Under the pieces are notes generated by a model that made no database searches, was not told the origin of the DNA, and was given only the letters and a program-made list of their open reading frames with translations. Positions 1-12,274 of a stretch of 64,000 nt of DNA are shown one piece after another. The DNA is from Fennellomyces sp. T-0311. Lineage: Eukaryota > Mucoromycota > Mucoromycetes > Mucorales > Lichtheimiaceae. The DNA lies in contig JALLLT010000003.1 in the NCBI GenBank assembly GCA_025266875.1, forward strand, positions 124,001 through 188,000. The letters run 5' to 3'. Numbering within the stretch: position 1 is the stretch's first letter; every line of letters starts with the position of its first letter. The translations under genes and the position numbers were made by a program.

Positions 1-1157
1 ATCGAGACTTGCTGGAAGCTCAACTTACGGTAAGCTTTATAAAAGACACATAAAGACGCTAACACGACTAACCTATGTGGTATCAAAGAGCATGTTCAAG
101 TTGGAAGAAGAGGCAACGACCAACAACGATGAGTTTCCTTTGACCCAGCGAATTTCTGAACTGCATTCGCTTTTGAAGAAGTATCAGGATGACTTGTCCA
201 TGACCAAACATCGACTGATCCTTGAGCGATCGCAGTCGACGACGCAACAAGAAACAGGACGCGTGCTGGAACTCAAGCGCAGCCCTTCTCGACTCAGCGA
301 AGAATCACGAACACAAGAACTGGAACGATTGCGACAAGAAAACAGAGCGTTGTTGGACGAGATCCAGAATCTGCAGAGCGAAGGTTACAGCGATGCAGCT
401 GGTCTCGGCGAGAAACGAAAACGAGAGGCTGGCGAGGCGTCATCTACCGAGCAAGATACTGTCAAAGTCCCTACTATCACACTGGACAATTTCCGAACGC
501 AGATCCGCGAATTGCAGGATACGATCATTCGAAAGGAGAAGCGGATAGACCGGCTTCATACGGTAAGTCTCAGTACGTCTCTCTGCCTGAATCGCAAACT
601 GATGGCCTTCAAAAAAAAAGGTATTCAAGTCAAAGTTCGATGGAATGACCAACTGCGTGCGGGACATGCTGGGCTATGTGCTGGAGTTTCCGGCAGCGGG
701 TGTGGAGCCTGTGCGTATCAAATCCACGTTTGTGGACAGCAGTGATTTCGCATTCGTTTATTTGCACGATGAGGATGATCAGGCCAAAATACGCATTGTC
801 GGCAAAAACAAGATGGATTACATGCAGGTCTTGCAAGGCACGTACGACACGTTTATCACGGAACAGCAGAACATTCCGGGGTTCCTTAGTTCGGTCACTC
901 TGGAGCTGATGAACGGGTATGACCATGGCCAAGCAGCACAGCAAAACCCCAAACTAACACGGTTAAGCAGAGAGTCGGACGACACGGCTGTTTATAGTGG
1001 ATATGCGGGGACGGGGCTGGAGGAAGAAGAATATGACGAGGAGCAGTACTCGGAGGAGTATGATGACATGAATGATACTAGCTACGACGACGGGCCGGGC
1101 GGCAATCATGATGAACCCATCACAATCGACGACGACGACGATGATGATGATGATTAG
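1..1157 (+). CDS. MAD1: Spindle assembly checkpoint protein Mad1, C-terminal part (5' truncated by window)
   Basis: The window opens inside the coding region. Exons read as 1-29, 89-562 and 621-1157, with introns at 30-88 (gtaagc...ag) and 563-620 (gtaagt...aaag), and they join in frame to a TAG stop. The visible part is a long coiled coil (heptad-rich, ELHSLLKKYQDDL, ELERLRQENRALLDEIQNL), followed by the globular C-terminal domain starting VFKSKFDGM and continuing MLGYVLEF. This matches the Mad1 C-terminal dimer domain, which works with the Mad2-binding segment at unattached kinetochores and nuclear pores. The Mad2-binding motif itself is upstream of the window or not recognised. The extreme C-terminus is a run of aspartates encoded by GAC/GAT repeats, which is an unusual tail for the family. 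An AATAAA lies immediately after the stop. The gene converges on the microcephalin-like gene with only 20 bp between stop codons. Confidence 0.85.
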
Positions 1158-1177
1158 TGAATAAACATTATGGTTTC

Positions 1178-3130
1178 TTATTTTTTGAATGCAAATTTAT
1201 CGACTAACAGATCTACGCAGCACCGTTAGCCAGAGAGCCGCCACCCGCCCACCCTGCCATCCCTTCATCCCCCGCCCCAACACACCCACCCACACACACA
1301 CACTTACATCGCCACTGCTCGATGCATGAAAACAACCAGTTCTCGTTTACTACAATGATGTCGGTGTCTAGCGGCTTCTTGCTGATCACCACGTCGGCGT
1401 CGTTGATGCAATCCACCACCTTGCCGTTCACGCGCGTCACCAGTTTCTCCATGGCATCTTTGGACAGCGCATGCACAGAATGTATGAAAATATGCAGATT
1501 GGATGGAAGCAGATTGTTGCTGCTTGTGCGTGCGTGCTGTGCTCGTTCAAAGAACTCGATCGCCTCAAACTCGCTTTCATCCACGTACTTTTCTGCCTTT
1601 GCGCTCTTGAACAGCCATTCGGGCTTGACCAGCCATGCCTTTTGCACCATTCCCGATAGCACGCTTTCCGTGCGACGCTTGGCTCCCACTATCACATGCG
1701 TCGTCCTGTCATCCACACTGCGCGCAAATCGTTAGCATCCTTTGTGTGTAACGTCGCCCAATTGACCTACAAAGTGCCCACGTCGTATGTCCCCAGCTGA
1801 CGGATGATGCTGCTGCATTTCTCGCGTGCTTGGTGTGTCATGCCCGTCATGATGATCGTCGGTTTGGCTCTGGTCGGATTCAATGGCATGGGCTCTGGTG
1901 TGGATGCCGGCAACCGTGGGGGATTGCCCAACGAGCGTCGCTTTCTCCGCAGAGGCGTGGAGCACGATCCAACAGACAAACGCGACGGTTTGGGCGACGA
2001 AGGCTTGGGTGAGTCGACATTGGCAACGAAGAAATCAGCCTTGATCTGTGCCTTGATCTGGTCACTTCGTTCACGCATTTCTGGTGTAAACAGTGCCGAT
2101 TCTCGTTTCTTTTCCACGCGTTTCGGTGCTGGCTCCGGCGCCACTGCTACTTTTTCTTCTTCGCTGTCTTCAAACTGGGCAAGCTCCTGTTCGGTCGAAA
2201 GCTTTGGTTCGGGTATATCTTTGGCTTCCCATGTTGCGTTGTGTTTCCGTCGCACTGGGTCTTTTTCCGATAGTCGTCGTGTTCGCGGCTCGCTGACGCT
2301 GTCTGATCGTTGCCGCTTCCGTTTGGGTTCCGTGCCCGCTGATGACTCCATGTGAAGCGCTTTTACCTTCCCAGGTTCCATCGACTTTCGACGCTTCTTT
2401 GCCGAAAGGATGATTCCTTGCGGACGATCGATCAAGAAGTCCTTTTCCGATAGCCGTTTTCCTTCGCGTTTGCAGCTACGTAGGTTGTGTGTCAGCGCCG
2501 GTAAAACTAGCACAAAGGGCTGGCAAAAGCACTCACTAGGTGATCCATAACAGGTTGACGATGATGATGTTCTTTCCAAGCGCCTTTCGCAGGGTGGCAT
2601 TGGATCCGTTCTTAAATATCAAATGCGTGATGGAATCTATCCAACGATCGTCAGCTGCAAGGAATGGCACGGCTTGCAAACGTCTTACCCGAAAATGTCC
2701 TACGCGTCTGCATATGCAAGCAAACAAAATAATCAGCTGTTCCGCACTGTATATCCGTTTACAATAGGTGCTTACTTTGGCTCCCATCGAGTGGAGAGCG
2801 CGTTCAAAGTTTTGAGATACATCGTCGCCGTCCTCCGTTCTAAAACGACGAGGGTTATGCGCGTCCCAACGTTCGTCCACCATCTTACCTAATGTCCAAG
2901 CACGCAATCACCCCTTTGAGTATCTGGCTGGGATCCGTGGGTTTGGCAGTAGAAGGATCATTCGGAGGAGCTTCATTGACGCGCTTCGGCTCCGTCTCTT
3001 TCGGTGGACTGTCGTCCGACTTGGCAAAGAACGAATTCAGGGATAAATTCTGCAGATCCGGCGTGGAAGGTCGAGGTGCGGTATCTTTCCCGAAGCGAAT
3101 GCTACGTCGTTTACTCGGCGCTGTTGACAT
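1178..3130 (-). CDS. MCPH1: Microcephalin-like BRCT-domain protein
   Basis: Seven exons (minus strand): 3130-2889, 2839-2776, 2707-2689, 2654-2537, 2475-1771, 1717-1308 and 1212-1178, giving about 530 aa. An N-terminal BRCT (ILKGVIACLDIRTEDG...ALHSMGAK...THLIFKNG...NLLWITYCKREGK) is followed by KKRRKSMEPGKVKAL, as in the microcephalin N-terminal domain. A basic, low-complexity linker then leads to tandem C-terminal BRCTs (PTIIMTGM, THVIVGAKRRTESV, WLVKPEWL, then a second one ending NENWLFSCIEQW). In animals this architecture acts in the DNA-damage response and chromosome condensation; the role in a fungus is inferred. Exon 3 is only 19 nt and is needed to restore the first BRCT (TRRTFS). The intron at 1213-1307 is a (GT)n-rich tract. 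The start is the only ATG before the conserved region. BRCT proteins of other families (Brc1, Rtt107) are an alternative, but the domain order fits microcephalin best. Confidence 0.75.
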
Positions 3131-6100
3131 TATATAGATATATTTTTTGGTGGTGGCCAAGCAATAGCTCTTGTTGTTGTAAAAATGTAAAGATTATAAT
3201 GTCGTTGATCAAGTGCTGTTAAGAGCGAGTCATGCCAATGCAGCGAATGAAGTTGGAAGATGGGTTCAAAGAGAAAAAAAGTGCACGCACGAGTCTCTGA
3301 CCTTGAATTTGTGTTTCACTGGTGCTTTGGTCTTTTGTATTTTCCAAGCTGTCGTTTGCTTTCAGGGGCCACACGCGGGGTCGACTCGCTCTTTGTTTCT
3401 TTTTTTTACCAGGCACAAAGCACAAACAGCCAAGAGACCACAATGAGCTGCTGATCCGTTTGCTCTGTTTTTTCTTAAAGTGACTATATTTGGCTGCCTA
3501 ACCGACTATTAACTGGTCTGATTGCAATGGGCGCGCAATGTCCACTGTATTGTAAACGCGCCGGAAGAAAGGAGAAGAAGAAGCGATGATTCGTCCCAAC
3601 CACGCAGCTGTTTGCAATGACGTTAAAATTAATAAAGTAGACAGGGTGCTCCACAAGCACGGTACATTATATGCATGCGTGCTACGCTTCGTGATACGAC
3701 GATCCAAAAATGGAAGCTTCTTTTATTCAACAACTTCCTGATGCATGACCGCACCATCTATTGCCACGTAGCCAGTGCCTTTTTCTTCCGTGTGTACCTA
3801 GATATCGCCGGTGTCTATATCTATGCGAGCCGAAGAAATAATATCAAATCCAAGTGAAGAAAAAAATGACGCATTGCCTGCAGTGTTGATGGTTCCACCG
3901 AAAAGAACGAGCTGAACAGATGTCCTGCCAAACAAAAGCCTGCTCCTGGTTCGCGCAAGCACAAACGAGCGCGTGCCATGTATACTTTTTGCCAGTCGTT
4001 TTAAATTAAAAGCGCCATCGATACTTTTAATACTTGGTTTTAATTCCAAGACGAGATATCGTTGCACAAGGTACAACAATAAAGTGATCTAACCACGTTC
4101 ACCAAACAATGCACTTTGGAGTCGGCCAATGAAACGCCCGTGCTACATCCCAATATTAACGTGCGCCTTTTCCAGTTCTTCTTTCGGTCAACCAGTTTGC
4201 ATGTTCATCACGTGGATTATGCTCTTTAAAAAGTTTGAACGAGTAGTAACGCATAGGATGGATACTGAGGCGATGGAGTGTATGCTTTTTTATTATCTTT
4301 TGTTTTGCAACGTGGATCAACATAGAGAAGACAATATTCCATACGTATGCGGCGTACCCCATCCGAAAATCGACATGTCTGCTGTAATTAGCCACAACCA
4401 TATCAAAACGTTCGAAGACGTTCTCGAAAATTCAATTCAAGATTGCATATAGTAAGCATTACAATAGAAATAATGACTACCAAGATAGCTACAAACAGTA
4501 AATAGGATGATTGCCATTGTTACTAGATAATCATTATGTGCTTTGGAATTTTTCTGTTGCCGCACGCACATATTAAGGACGAGTCCGTGAACTATATCCA
4601 TATATTACTACCTGTTTCCTATGCTTTTTTATTCTTGAATTTCTCATTTTCTTCACTTTCAAATTTGCCGTTTTCAAGTCCTGCTTGTTAGTCGATCTCA
4701 TCCAAAGTCGGTCTATTTTTTCGCATATCTCGTCCCACATTGCGCTAGCAGCATAAACTAAACTGTCCCGTAATGCTCCTCGACGAGGTTAGCCGTTATC
4801 AAATACAAGGCATGTACCCATATGCACCAATGTCTTCGTCTCTTAGTAAAAGCGGAAAGCTACAAATATCTACGTAGACGCTTCCTACGCCGCTGGTTTG
4901 ACTATTGGGTAGCACCACTAAATTCACCGTTACATTCTCTACAAAAAATCTCAATAAATAAAGGAAATATGATTGCTGGGTCCGTTTCTATTCAACAAAA
5001 GCACCATTCAAGCTGATTTCCCGCGGCAGTGACCTTGGCTTTTCTATTTTTTTTAATTCTCTCGTTTTCATACCTCTTTTACTTCAAGTGTTCTTCTTGC
5101 TCTGACATTTGATTTTATATGCTCTTAACCTCTGACGTCTTCATTGCAAACGGTTTGACCGATTTTCGTTTGGCCTGAGCTTACGCGTTTTCGGTCATCA
5201 CTCGGTCACAAATGGTATCGTAGACACATAGTCAATGATTCTCTAAAGCGCGTACTTTGTAACATATAACATACAAGTAAAAACAAGCTCTTGTATTGCA
5301 AAGTTATCGTGTAGATACCGATATAGATTAAAAATTACACTTCTTTCACGTAAACTTTTTCCTATGTTGCAAATATTCAAAGCCGTTGACATCATCGGAT
5401 GCATCTGTAATTTCTCTACAAAATGTACCCATATGGCAAGGAGACACGATAGCTGGTCAAGTGGGTAAACATATCTAAAAAATGCCGTATGTATTCCACT
5501 ACCAGTTCAAAACGACGAATGTAAAAAGTAAATATTTTTTTTTACCTTGAGCCAACTCTACAGGTCTTTTTGGATGTTAAATTTATTATGCATTGCATTT
5601 ATTGGCCTGGATGCATCTCTGAATTGATGCCATTGACCAGGAAAAAAGTATATATGCTTTCACATTTCGGCTTAAATCTTGCCCGTCAGATCTGAATGAT
5701 CCCCAGATTGGACTTTCTATGCATTTCCATTCTCTTTTTTACTATTCTCGTAATAACATACATTACTTGAAACGCTCGATGAGTCAAAAAATGATGATTA
5801 TAGTTAATACTTTCATAATCTCTAAGATAACTTTTCTTCTATCCACTATTTCAACTAGCCCTGGAAACTAGTGAATGCGGCGATACATTCCCTACAAAAC
5901 ACGATATTAATCAGGTAAATCCGAACAAGGCATCGATTTTCGAAGAGGGTATACCGTATTTTGACAGTGAAAGCTCAAACTATGTCATGTTTTCGGTGAG
6001 CGGAAACCTGATATGGGCAGTCCCACTTCTATCTATAAGCTATGTATACTTATATTAAAACTTCATGAAAATAGCATGCGCTTTTTACTTGCTTTCATAG

Positions 6101-9100
6101 TCATCTGTCATTTCGCACCATGTTGTAAACATGAGGTTTTTAGGTGAGCGAAGCACAGTGTACAAACATTTTTCAAAGATTTATATCTATTTGAAAATCG
6201 GTAAAAAAAAGGGAGTTTTTTCTCCAGTATCCGAAACGTTCGCAGCATTTCATGGGCATGAGCGTTACCAAGGACGCATATAACTTTTCCTGCGTTTTAA
6301 GCAGAAGCACACTTGAAATCCTTCCCAAGCTGTATTAAAGGACAAAATTTTCGGAGACCTAGACAGCCTTTGCTTCGAAACCACTCGCTTTAACGTAAAG
6401 AAGTGCATTCTGTTGGCTCCGGATGACCCGCATAGTAAGTTAAATTTGAACATAACGTTTAAAATGGCAGAAAAGTGCAATAAGTATCAGTCACATTGCG
6501 TGTATTTCACGGTTACGATGTAGAAATGCGCACAATATGCATTGCCGCACGGTACTGAGCAGACAACAGTGTATGGTACCTGGTTTGACTGGCTTCTTGT
6601 TATGCATGTATATGGAGGTTGATGGACCAGTAACCATGGATTTGCCTCTATGAAACACATCAATAACTTATAACCAGGGAGGTCAGCAATGGTCCATAAA
6701 CTTATCCTGGAGGTCGGTTAAAGAAGCGTCGCACGTATAGTCACTCGGGATGCTTAATCTGCAAAGGGAGAACGTCAAGGAATGTGACAAGTGTGTACAG
6801 AATGAGCAAAAATCACTGATTGCAGTAAAGGCAAACCGATCCAGCAGCGAGCATGTTCAGCTTGGGAGAGTGGCGATGAAGAATGAACCGGAGGGAATTT
6901 CCATTTCGGGAATGAGGTATGTTGCACAGATCGAGTTGCTGGGACAACAATGGGCAGTGGTATAAAAGAAGGCGAGCTCTCTCTTTCGACACTTTTACGC
7001 TTTCAATAACTTTCAGCGCAAACGACAGGTTGCTTCTTTCATTCTTTCTCTTTACCCGCTTCCCTCTCTTTGAAACACCCCCGGACCATCCACTGAGGGT
7101 AGATCTTAAGTGATCAGCGTGACCTGGACAGCTTGCAGGACCGTAAGCGCCACCAAATGATTTAATAAAACGGGCCAGGGCTATAGCAAGAGTACCCAGC
7201 GTACGTTCTCCTCTCTGACCGCCTGCCCTATGAACAAATCCCCTTTTCCCCTCTCTTCAGCAAGTTTCCCGTACTAACCAATCTAGCTTGGGGCGCCCCC
7301 GATTGCCCCGGATGGTCCATGAAAGAAGCTTCCTGCGCAACAGTCTTGTTGTCGTGGCGTGCTTTGAGCCAAAGATAAACCTCTGGCATGGAGCTTATTG
7401 CTGGTGTCGTTCCTCCCGACCCCGCAATTGGTGTTGTCAGAAACAGATCTCTACATGTCATTCACAATTGTGAAAAGTACTTTAATGAAACGAAATGCTT
7501 CTTTTTCCAAAATGCTACTTGAAGTGTGTTGCATCGTGTTGAATCTACCTCGCTACTGTGTTGACATGCTTCTTTAATACGTACAGTGCTCGTGAAATGG
7601 CCTGCGCGTACTGGAACATGCTGTCATGTGCACCTAACTGTCAACCACCTACTCAAGCAATACATGTTCACCTGCCCGCAACATACATCATTCACTGATA
7701 TTGACATTTATTGATCTTATGTACAGTAATGACTAGGATGCCATAAAGCTTTATGTGCGACTCTCCGTGGTGCATCCTTCATCTCCATCTTCGCCGCAGT
7801 CAGCGTCACCCCTATCGCACCCCACCGTCAATCGTTATCTTGTCGCGCCGACGAAAGACTAGCTTCGTAACCAACCGTATTTCTTGTGATGTACATTCAC
7901 AATAACGGATTGACATGGGTAAGAAAAACTTGTTTGTTCTCCTTAGAAAAACACATGAAAACGACATCAGTCTTGCCTGGGAAAAAATGCATTTTTAATT
8001 AGAGAATAGGTGCGCCTTTTCAGAAAAAGTTAGATTCGACAAATATAGACCGGTTTAGATATATTTTTCGTTCAGTCCCTTCGTCAACTTCAACTTTTTT
8101 TTCGCTAAAACACCGAAGCAAATGATGTTCTTGACAACGATCCATTCAGACACGTTGTTGTAAAAGGAAATTGTTTGTGTAAAGAAATTCTGTGTGAAAC
8201 AAGGTCCACAATGGAGGTTGAAATAGAAAGGGTGAGTTAACCAAATACAGTTGTAAGCTCCTAACTTGGGCATTTGACAAGGTATGATCAAGATTCTTGA
8301 GGTCAAGTTAGCTGCTTTATTTCATTTGATATTTCAGGGGTATTTATATGTTTCTGTGAAAAAGGCTGACTGCGGATAAAGCGGGCTGTGCCGGAGGTGC
8401 AATGTGAAATAAGCTGGAAGTGCAACTAGTAAAAGATCCGGACATGGAAGAAGATAACCGAGGGTGTAGATGCACCATATAGTAGAATAGAGGATAAACA
8501 CAAAGATCGAGTGCGTGCTGCAAAGGGAAATTGTAACATAAACGGAAAGGTGCAGAGAGATTTCGTTATAACGTATCTGGTCTTGTACGTACTATAGCTT
8601 TATAAAAATTTGACAATGGTTGCATCGTGTCTTAACATGGGTTAATCCATAGTTCGAGTATGATGGTTTTCTTACTATCTGACATGACACTGCAAATAAT
8701 TTTTGGTGAATTTTGGTGAATAATTTTTCGAAGTGGTTAATCATAAGCTTTTTAACCACTTGAGCTACTAAAAATGGTAGTACAAGTGGTTAAAAAGCTT
8801 ATGTTTAACCGCTGTAACCACTTTTAACCATCGAAATTATTTGCAGTGTGAAAAGTGCCTGTAGTTCTTGAAAGGCATATTAAAAACCTGCAAAAACCAT
8901 TAGAGTTTTCTATAACTTTTTTGTCTGCCTTTTCAATTTATATTACCTATCCTAAAAGCTCACCTATAGGAGCAGGTCTAATAACTCTCAGGAATAAATA
9001 ATAACTTTTGAACTATCCTAAAAGAGACGTCTATTTTTGTCAAATTCAAAGTTCTTTTCTGAAAAAGCGTATCTGTTCTCTAACTAAAAAATGCAAGCAA

Positions 9101-10054
9101 GACGGATGCCTTTTTCATGTGATTAATCATCAACATATGAGGCGTTTGCTATGTATCCAATAGTTCACATAATTGAGCTTCTTCGAATTGGCCGCCGTTG
9201 CTGCATATGATCAAGAGCATCAAGCGCTGTAGGGCGTCTCTTTCGCCTCAAGAAAGTGACGTGTCGCCAATAACAAGATACACGTATGAATGTAAATATG
9301 TTTATGAGGAGATATGCTCCTCAACCGCAAGATTATGCTTTCCGATCTTTTGATTGCTGCTGTGCGATACATGTGTATAGCCGAAATGTCATTTTTTCCC
9401 AACTTCTCCAATGCTTGGAAAAAGTAGGTTATGGTTTGTTCATAATTTTGGGTCGCACAGGCTTGTCTATCTTGGTCGAAAGTCTCTTGTATAGCGGTAA
9501 ATTCGAGTGTTATCGTGGCTATTACTGACAACGTCTCCTCTTGGCTGATCAATGGCGATGAATTTCGCAATAGAGATCATGCCATGAACTCCTGGATTGT
9601 ACAGAACTTGTGTGACAGCAGCGACCCAAAACATGGCCAGCCGCTTTCGTACATCAAATTAAGCCATTCATTTTGAGTGACCAGATGAATACTATCCTTG
9701 AAAGGGTCTGCATGCAGCGCTAGTCCAAGGAGGTATTTCCTTTAGCGGTCCTATTTTAGGGAAAGAAACACAGCAGCTACGAACATAACGCGTCAGTACG
9801 ACCAGCATAAATAGCAAGCCTTTAGACATCTCCATAGTATCATCTATCCGTTATATCGTTAAAATACCGGTAGTTGAGTGTGCTTACACATATAGTTTTC
9901 TTTAGAGTCTGGTGTAAGTGATAGCTACACTCTACACTATGGCAATCATAGGATCATGCCCCGCAGTGTCGCCACTGGACAACGATTGGTTCTTGTCGGT
10001 TTGCATGAAAACCGAATTTGGCACGAAACCCCAGCTCTAACATTTTTTATCCTC
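3131..10054. other. Gene-poor AT-rich intergenic region
   Basis: Almost 7 kb without a gene I can support. Short open frames exist (for example 4129-4452 and 6750-6965), but none has recognisable domains, splice-linked neighbours or consistent coding bias. The stretch at about 7.2-7.9 kb is more GC-rich than its surroundings and may be old coding debris. On the minus strand around 9.22-9.76 kb there are protein-like frames interrupted by stops, a possible decayed gene. A 161-bp MITE is annotated separately at 8688-8848. No tRNA gene was recognised by eye. Confidence 0.5.
8688..8848. mobile_element. CACTA-type (EnSpm-like) MITE with hairpin core
   Basis: The element starts CACTGCAAATAATTT (8688-8702) and ends with the exact reverse complement (8834-8848). 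It is flanked by a perfect 3-bp direct repeat TGA (8685-8687 and 8849-8851). CACTA/CACTG termini with a 3-bp target duplication are the hallmark of the CACTA (CMC/EnSpm) superfamily. Inside, 8742-8762 and 8783-8803 form a perfect 21-bp inverted repeat around a 20-nt loop, so a transcript would fold into a strong hairpin. It has no coding capacity, so it is non-autonomous. No autonomous partner is visible in the window. Confidence 0.8.
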
Positions 10055-12274
10055 ATGTCAAACAAACAAGATCGCCGAGCATTGTATAAACGGAACAGCA
10101 TTCCGCGATCACAAGAAGAACTTCATGAACGTCGAGTTGTTCTTGATGAATCGCTTCGAAAGAAGCATCGCGAGCAGCTCATTACCGCCAAACGGTTTCG
10201 TCACCTGACTCGCCGCGAAGAACGAGAAAGTTCTGGTGATGAGATGCCTGTGATCAATGAGCACGATGGTGAGGAAAGAGCTTTTATAAAGGAAAGCATG
10301 TGATTAATAGTGTTTGTATTTGCAGAGGACATCGACCCGTACTACCGTTTGACGGAAACGCAAGTGCAATCGCTGTCAAATGATTTGAAAAGTGGCGACA
10401 AGACTGTTCGAATGGAGGCTGCGCAGTATCTGAGCAAATTCATGGTTGAGCCGTGCCAAGCATTGATCGACTATATCGTTCGCGGCGACTGTATCGAAAC
10501 TTTGACGGTAAGCAACGCTTCTTCCGTGGGTACGAGAGGGGCTGACAACGAAAGTATGAAGCGCATGATGTCCGGAACAGACCCTGAGGAACAACTGCAA
10601 GCTGTTCAAACGCTGTCGAGTAAGTGAAAAGCAGATTTCTATATCTGAGGACTAAGGTGTGGTATTCCAAATTAGACATTGCTGCCGGCCCCCATGATTT
10701 ATGGGCCAAGTCCGTGACCACGGTCCCCTATATGGTTTCCTTTTTGGATTCGGATAATCTGGTAGGTTTGGTGCATCGTTTGATTAAATGATAAGCTCAC
10801 GATAGCACAGAGTCTCCGTGAAGCTGCTGCGGGCACCTTGGGCAACATGGCAGCCGAGGATCTGGGCGACATGACAAGCGAGGACGATGAGGTCCGAACC
10901 ATGATTCGAAACAACGGCGCCATACCACCATTGGTCCGCCTCGTGGATTCGAACGTAAGCGTTACTTTTTTTTTTTTTATCTGCGCAAGATGGACTTATT
11001 GGGAAACTAAAAACAGGATTCGCGGTTGGTCCAAACTGCCTGCTTCGCACTTGCCAATTTGGCGCGTGGAAACGAAAGACAGCTGAACGAATTCATCGTT
11101 GCTGAGGTTTCCAAGCCCTTGTTCCGACATTTGCGTGACAAGACAGTAAGCTATTCCGTTTTTTTTTAAGGCATGGAAAACTTAGCGTACATTTTTAGCC
11201 GGACACGGTGACCGAAGTATGCTGGGTAATGAGTTACCTGTCTGCAGGATCGCAGCAGTTTCGACAACAGATTATGCAGAATGGCATTGCTAGCCTACTG
11301 GTTCGTACACAAGTGAAACTTTAAATAGCTCAGTGGTAATGACATGTCGCAGGTGCAGGAGCTTCGCGATTTGTGCCAGCAAGGACCTGTTGTGCTCCCA
11401 CTGTTGCGCACATTGGGTAACTTGTGTGGCGGACCTGATGAATTTATCGAGATCCTTCTTGATCAAGAGGGATTCTTGTTCACGTTACTGCTGTTGACAC
11501 ATTCTGAGCACAGGTATATATTGCTTGCCCATTGCGTTACTTTTTCCTGACAGACCATAATGCCATACAGAGTGGTGAAAAAGGAGGCTTTGTGGGTTCT
11601 GTCCAATATCACTGCATCGTAAGTTGGCAAGGAGGGGATGAAAACAATGACTGTTGACAAAAGCAACCTTAACTTATTTTGGCACAGACAACGCCCTGAT
11701 ATTGTCAAAAAAGTGGTGGATGCGAATGCAATTGCATACCTCACCGACATTCTCGTGCAGCACGGTGCATTTGACATCCGCAAAGGGGTAACGTCTCATT
11801 TATCAAATTGGTTAGCGTCAAATTAAGCTTCCGTTTCAACAGGCAGCAACATGCTTATTAAACATTGCGTATCACGGAGAAAAGTACATGTTGCTCCTCC
11901 CGCACCAGCAGCTGCTGCCAGGTAAAGTGAAAAAAAAATGAAATACGATATAGATTTTGGCAGCATAGCAACTGACGACTGTATTGCAGCATTTGTGGAC
12001 CTGGTCCAGTCTCAGGATGCGGAAGAAATGCGGCTCGGGCTTTCATATATTGAGATGCTTTTGACGCGCGTGCCACGAGTAAGTTTTGTTGCTGGGCGGA
12101 ATCAGAAATACATTAGGCTCACATCTTTTCCAGGGAAACGAAGTCGTCCAGGTAACACCGGGATGTGTCGAGGCTCTAGGCGCCGTCAATCCCGTCCCGG
12201 ATCCAGAGCTATACAACTTTGCCAATCATCTAGTTGATAAATTCTACGAGGAGACACCAGGCTTGCAGGGTTAA
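10055..12274 (+). CDS. Importin alpha-like protein, IMPA-9 type (armadillo repeats)
   Basis: Thirteen exons: 10055-10268, 10326-10507, 10562-10619, 10676-10761, 10811-10954, 11017-11145, 11199-11300, 11353-11513, 11571-11618, 11688-11787, 11843-11921, 11990-12078 and 12134-12274, giving about 510 aa. The N-terminus is rich in R/K (RRALYKRN, SLRKKHREQLITAKRFRHL), resembling an importin-beta-binding segment. Armadillo repeats follow (TLSNIAAG, AAGTLGNMAAED, FALANLARG, VCWVMSYLSAGS, LRTLGNLCG, KKEALWVLSNI, FDIRKGAATCLLNIAY). The motifs RVVKKEALWVLSNI, FDIRKG and the C-terminal LGLSYIEMLL...ANHLVDKFYEE resemble plant importin alpha-9 and animal TMCO6 more than canonical Srp1. The likely role is nuclear import or a specialised adaptor. 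An ATG at 9956 is in frame, but the extension is not family-like, so I chose 10055. The stop overlaps an AATAAA. The intron at 10508-10561 is short and in frame (54 nt). Confidence 0.8.

Noticed and set aside
4129..4452. 107-codon open frame in the gene desert
   Set aside because: No recognisable domain, weak coding character and overlapping antisense frame of similar length.
3131..10054. tRNA, CRISPR-like array or rRNA in the gene-poor regions
   Set aside because: No B-box-like GGTTCGA with a plausible cloverleaf, no regularly spaced repeats and no rRNA-like blocks were seen.
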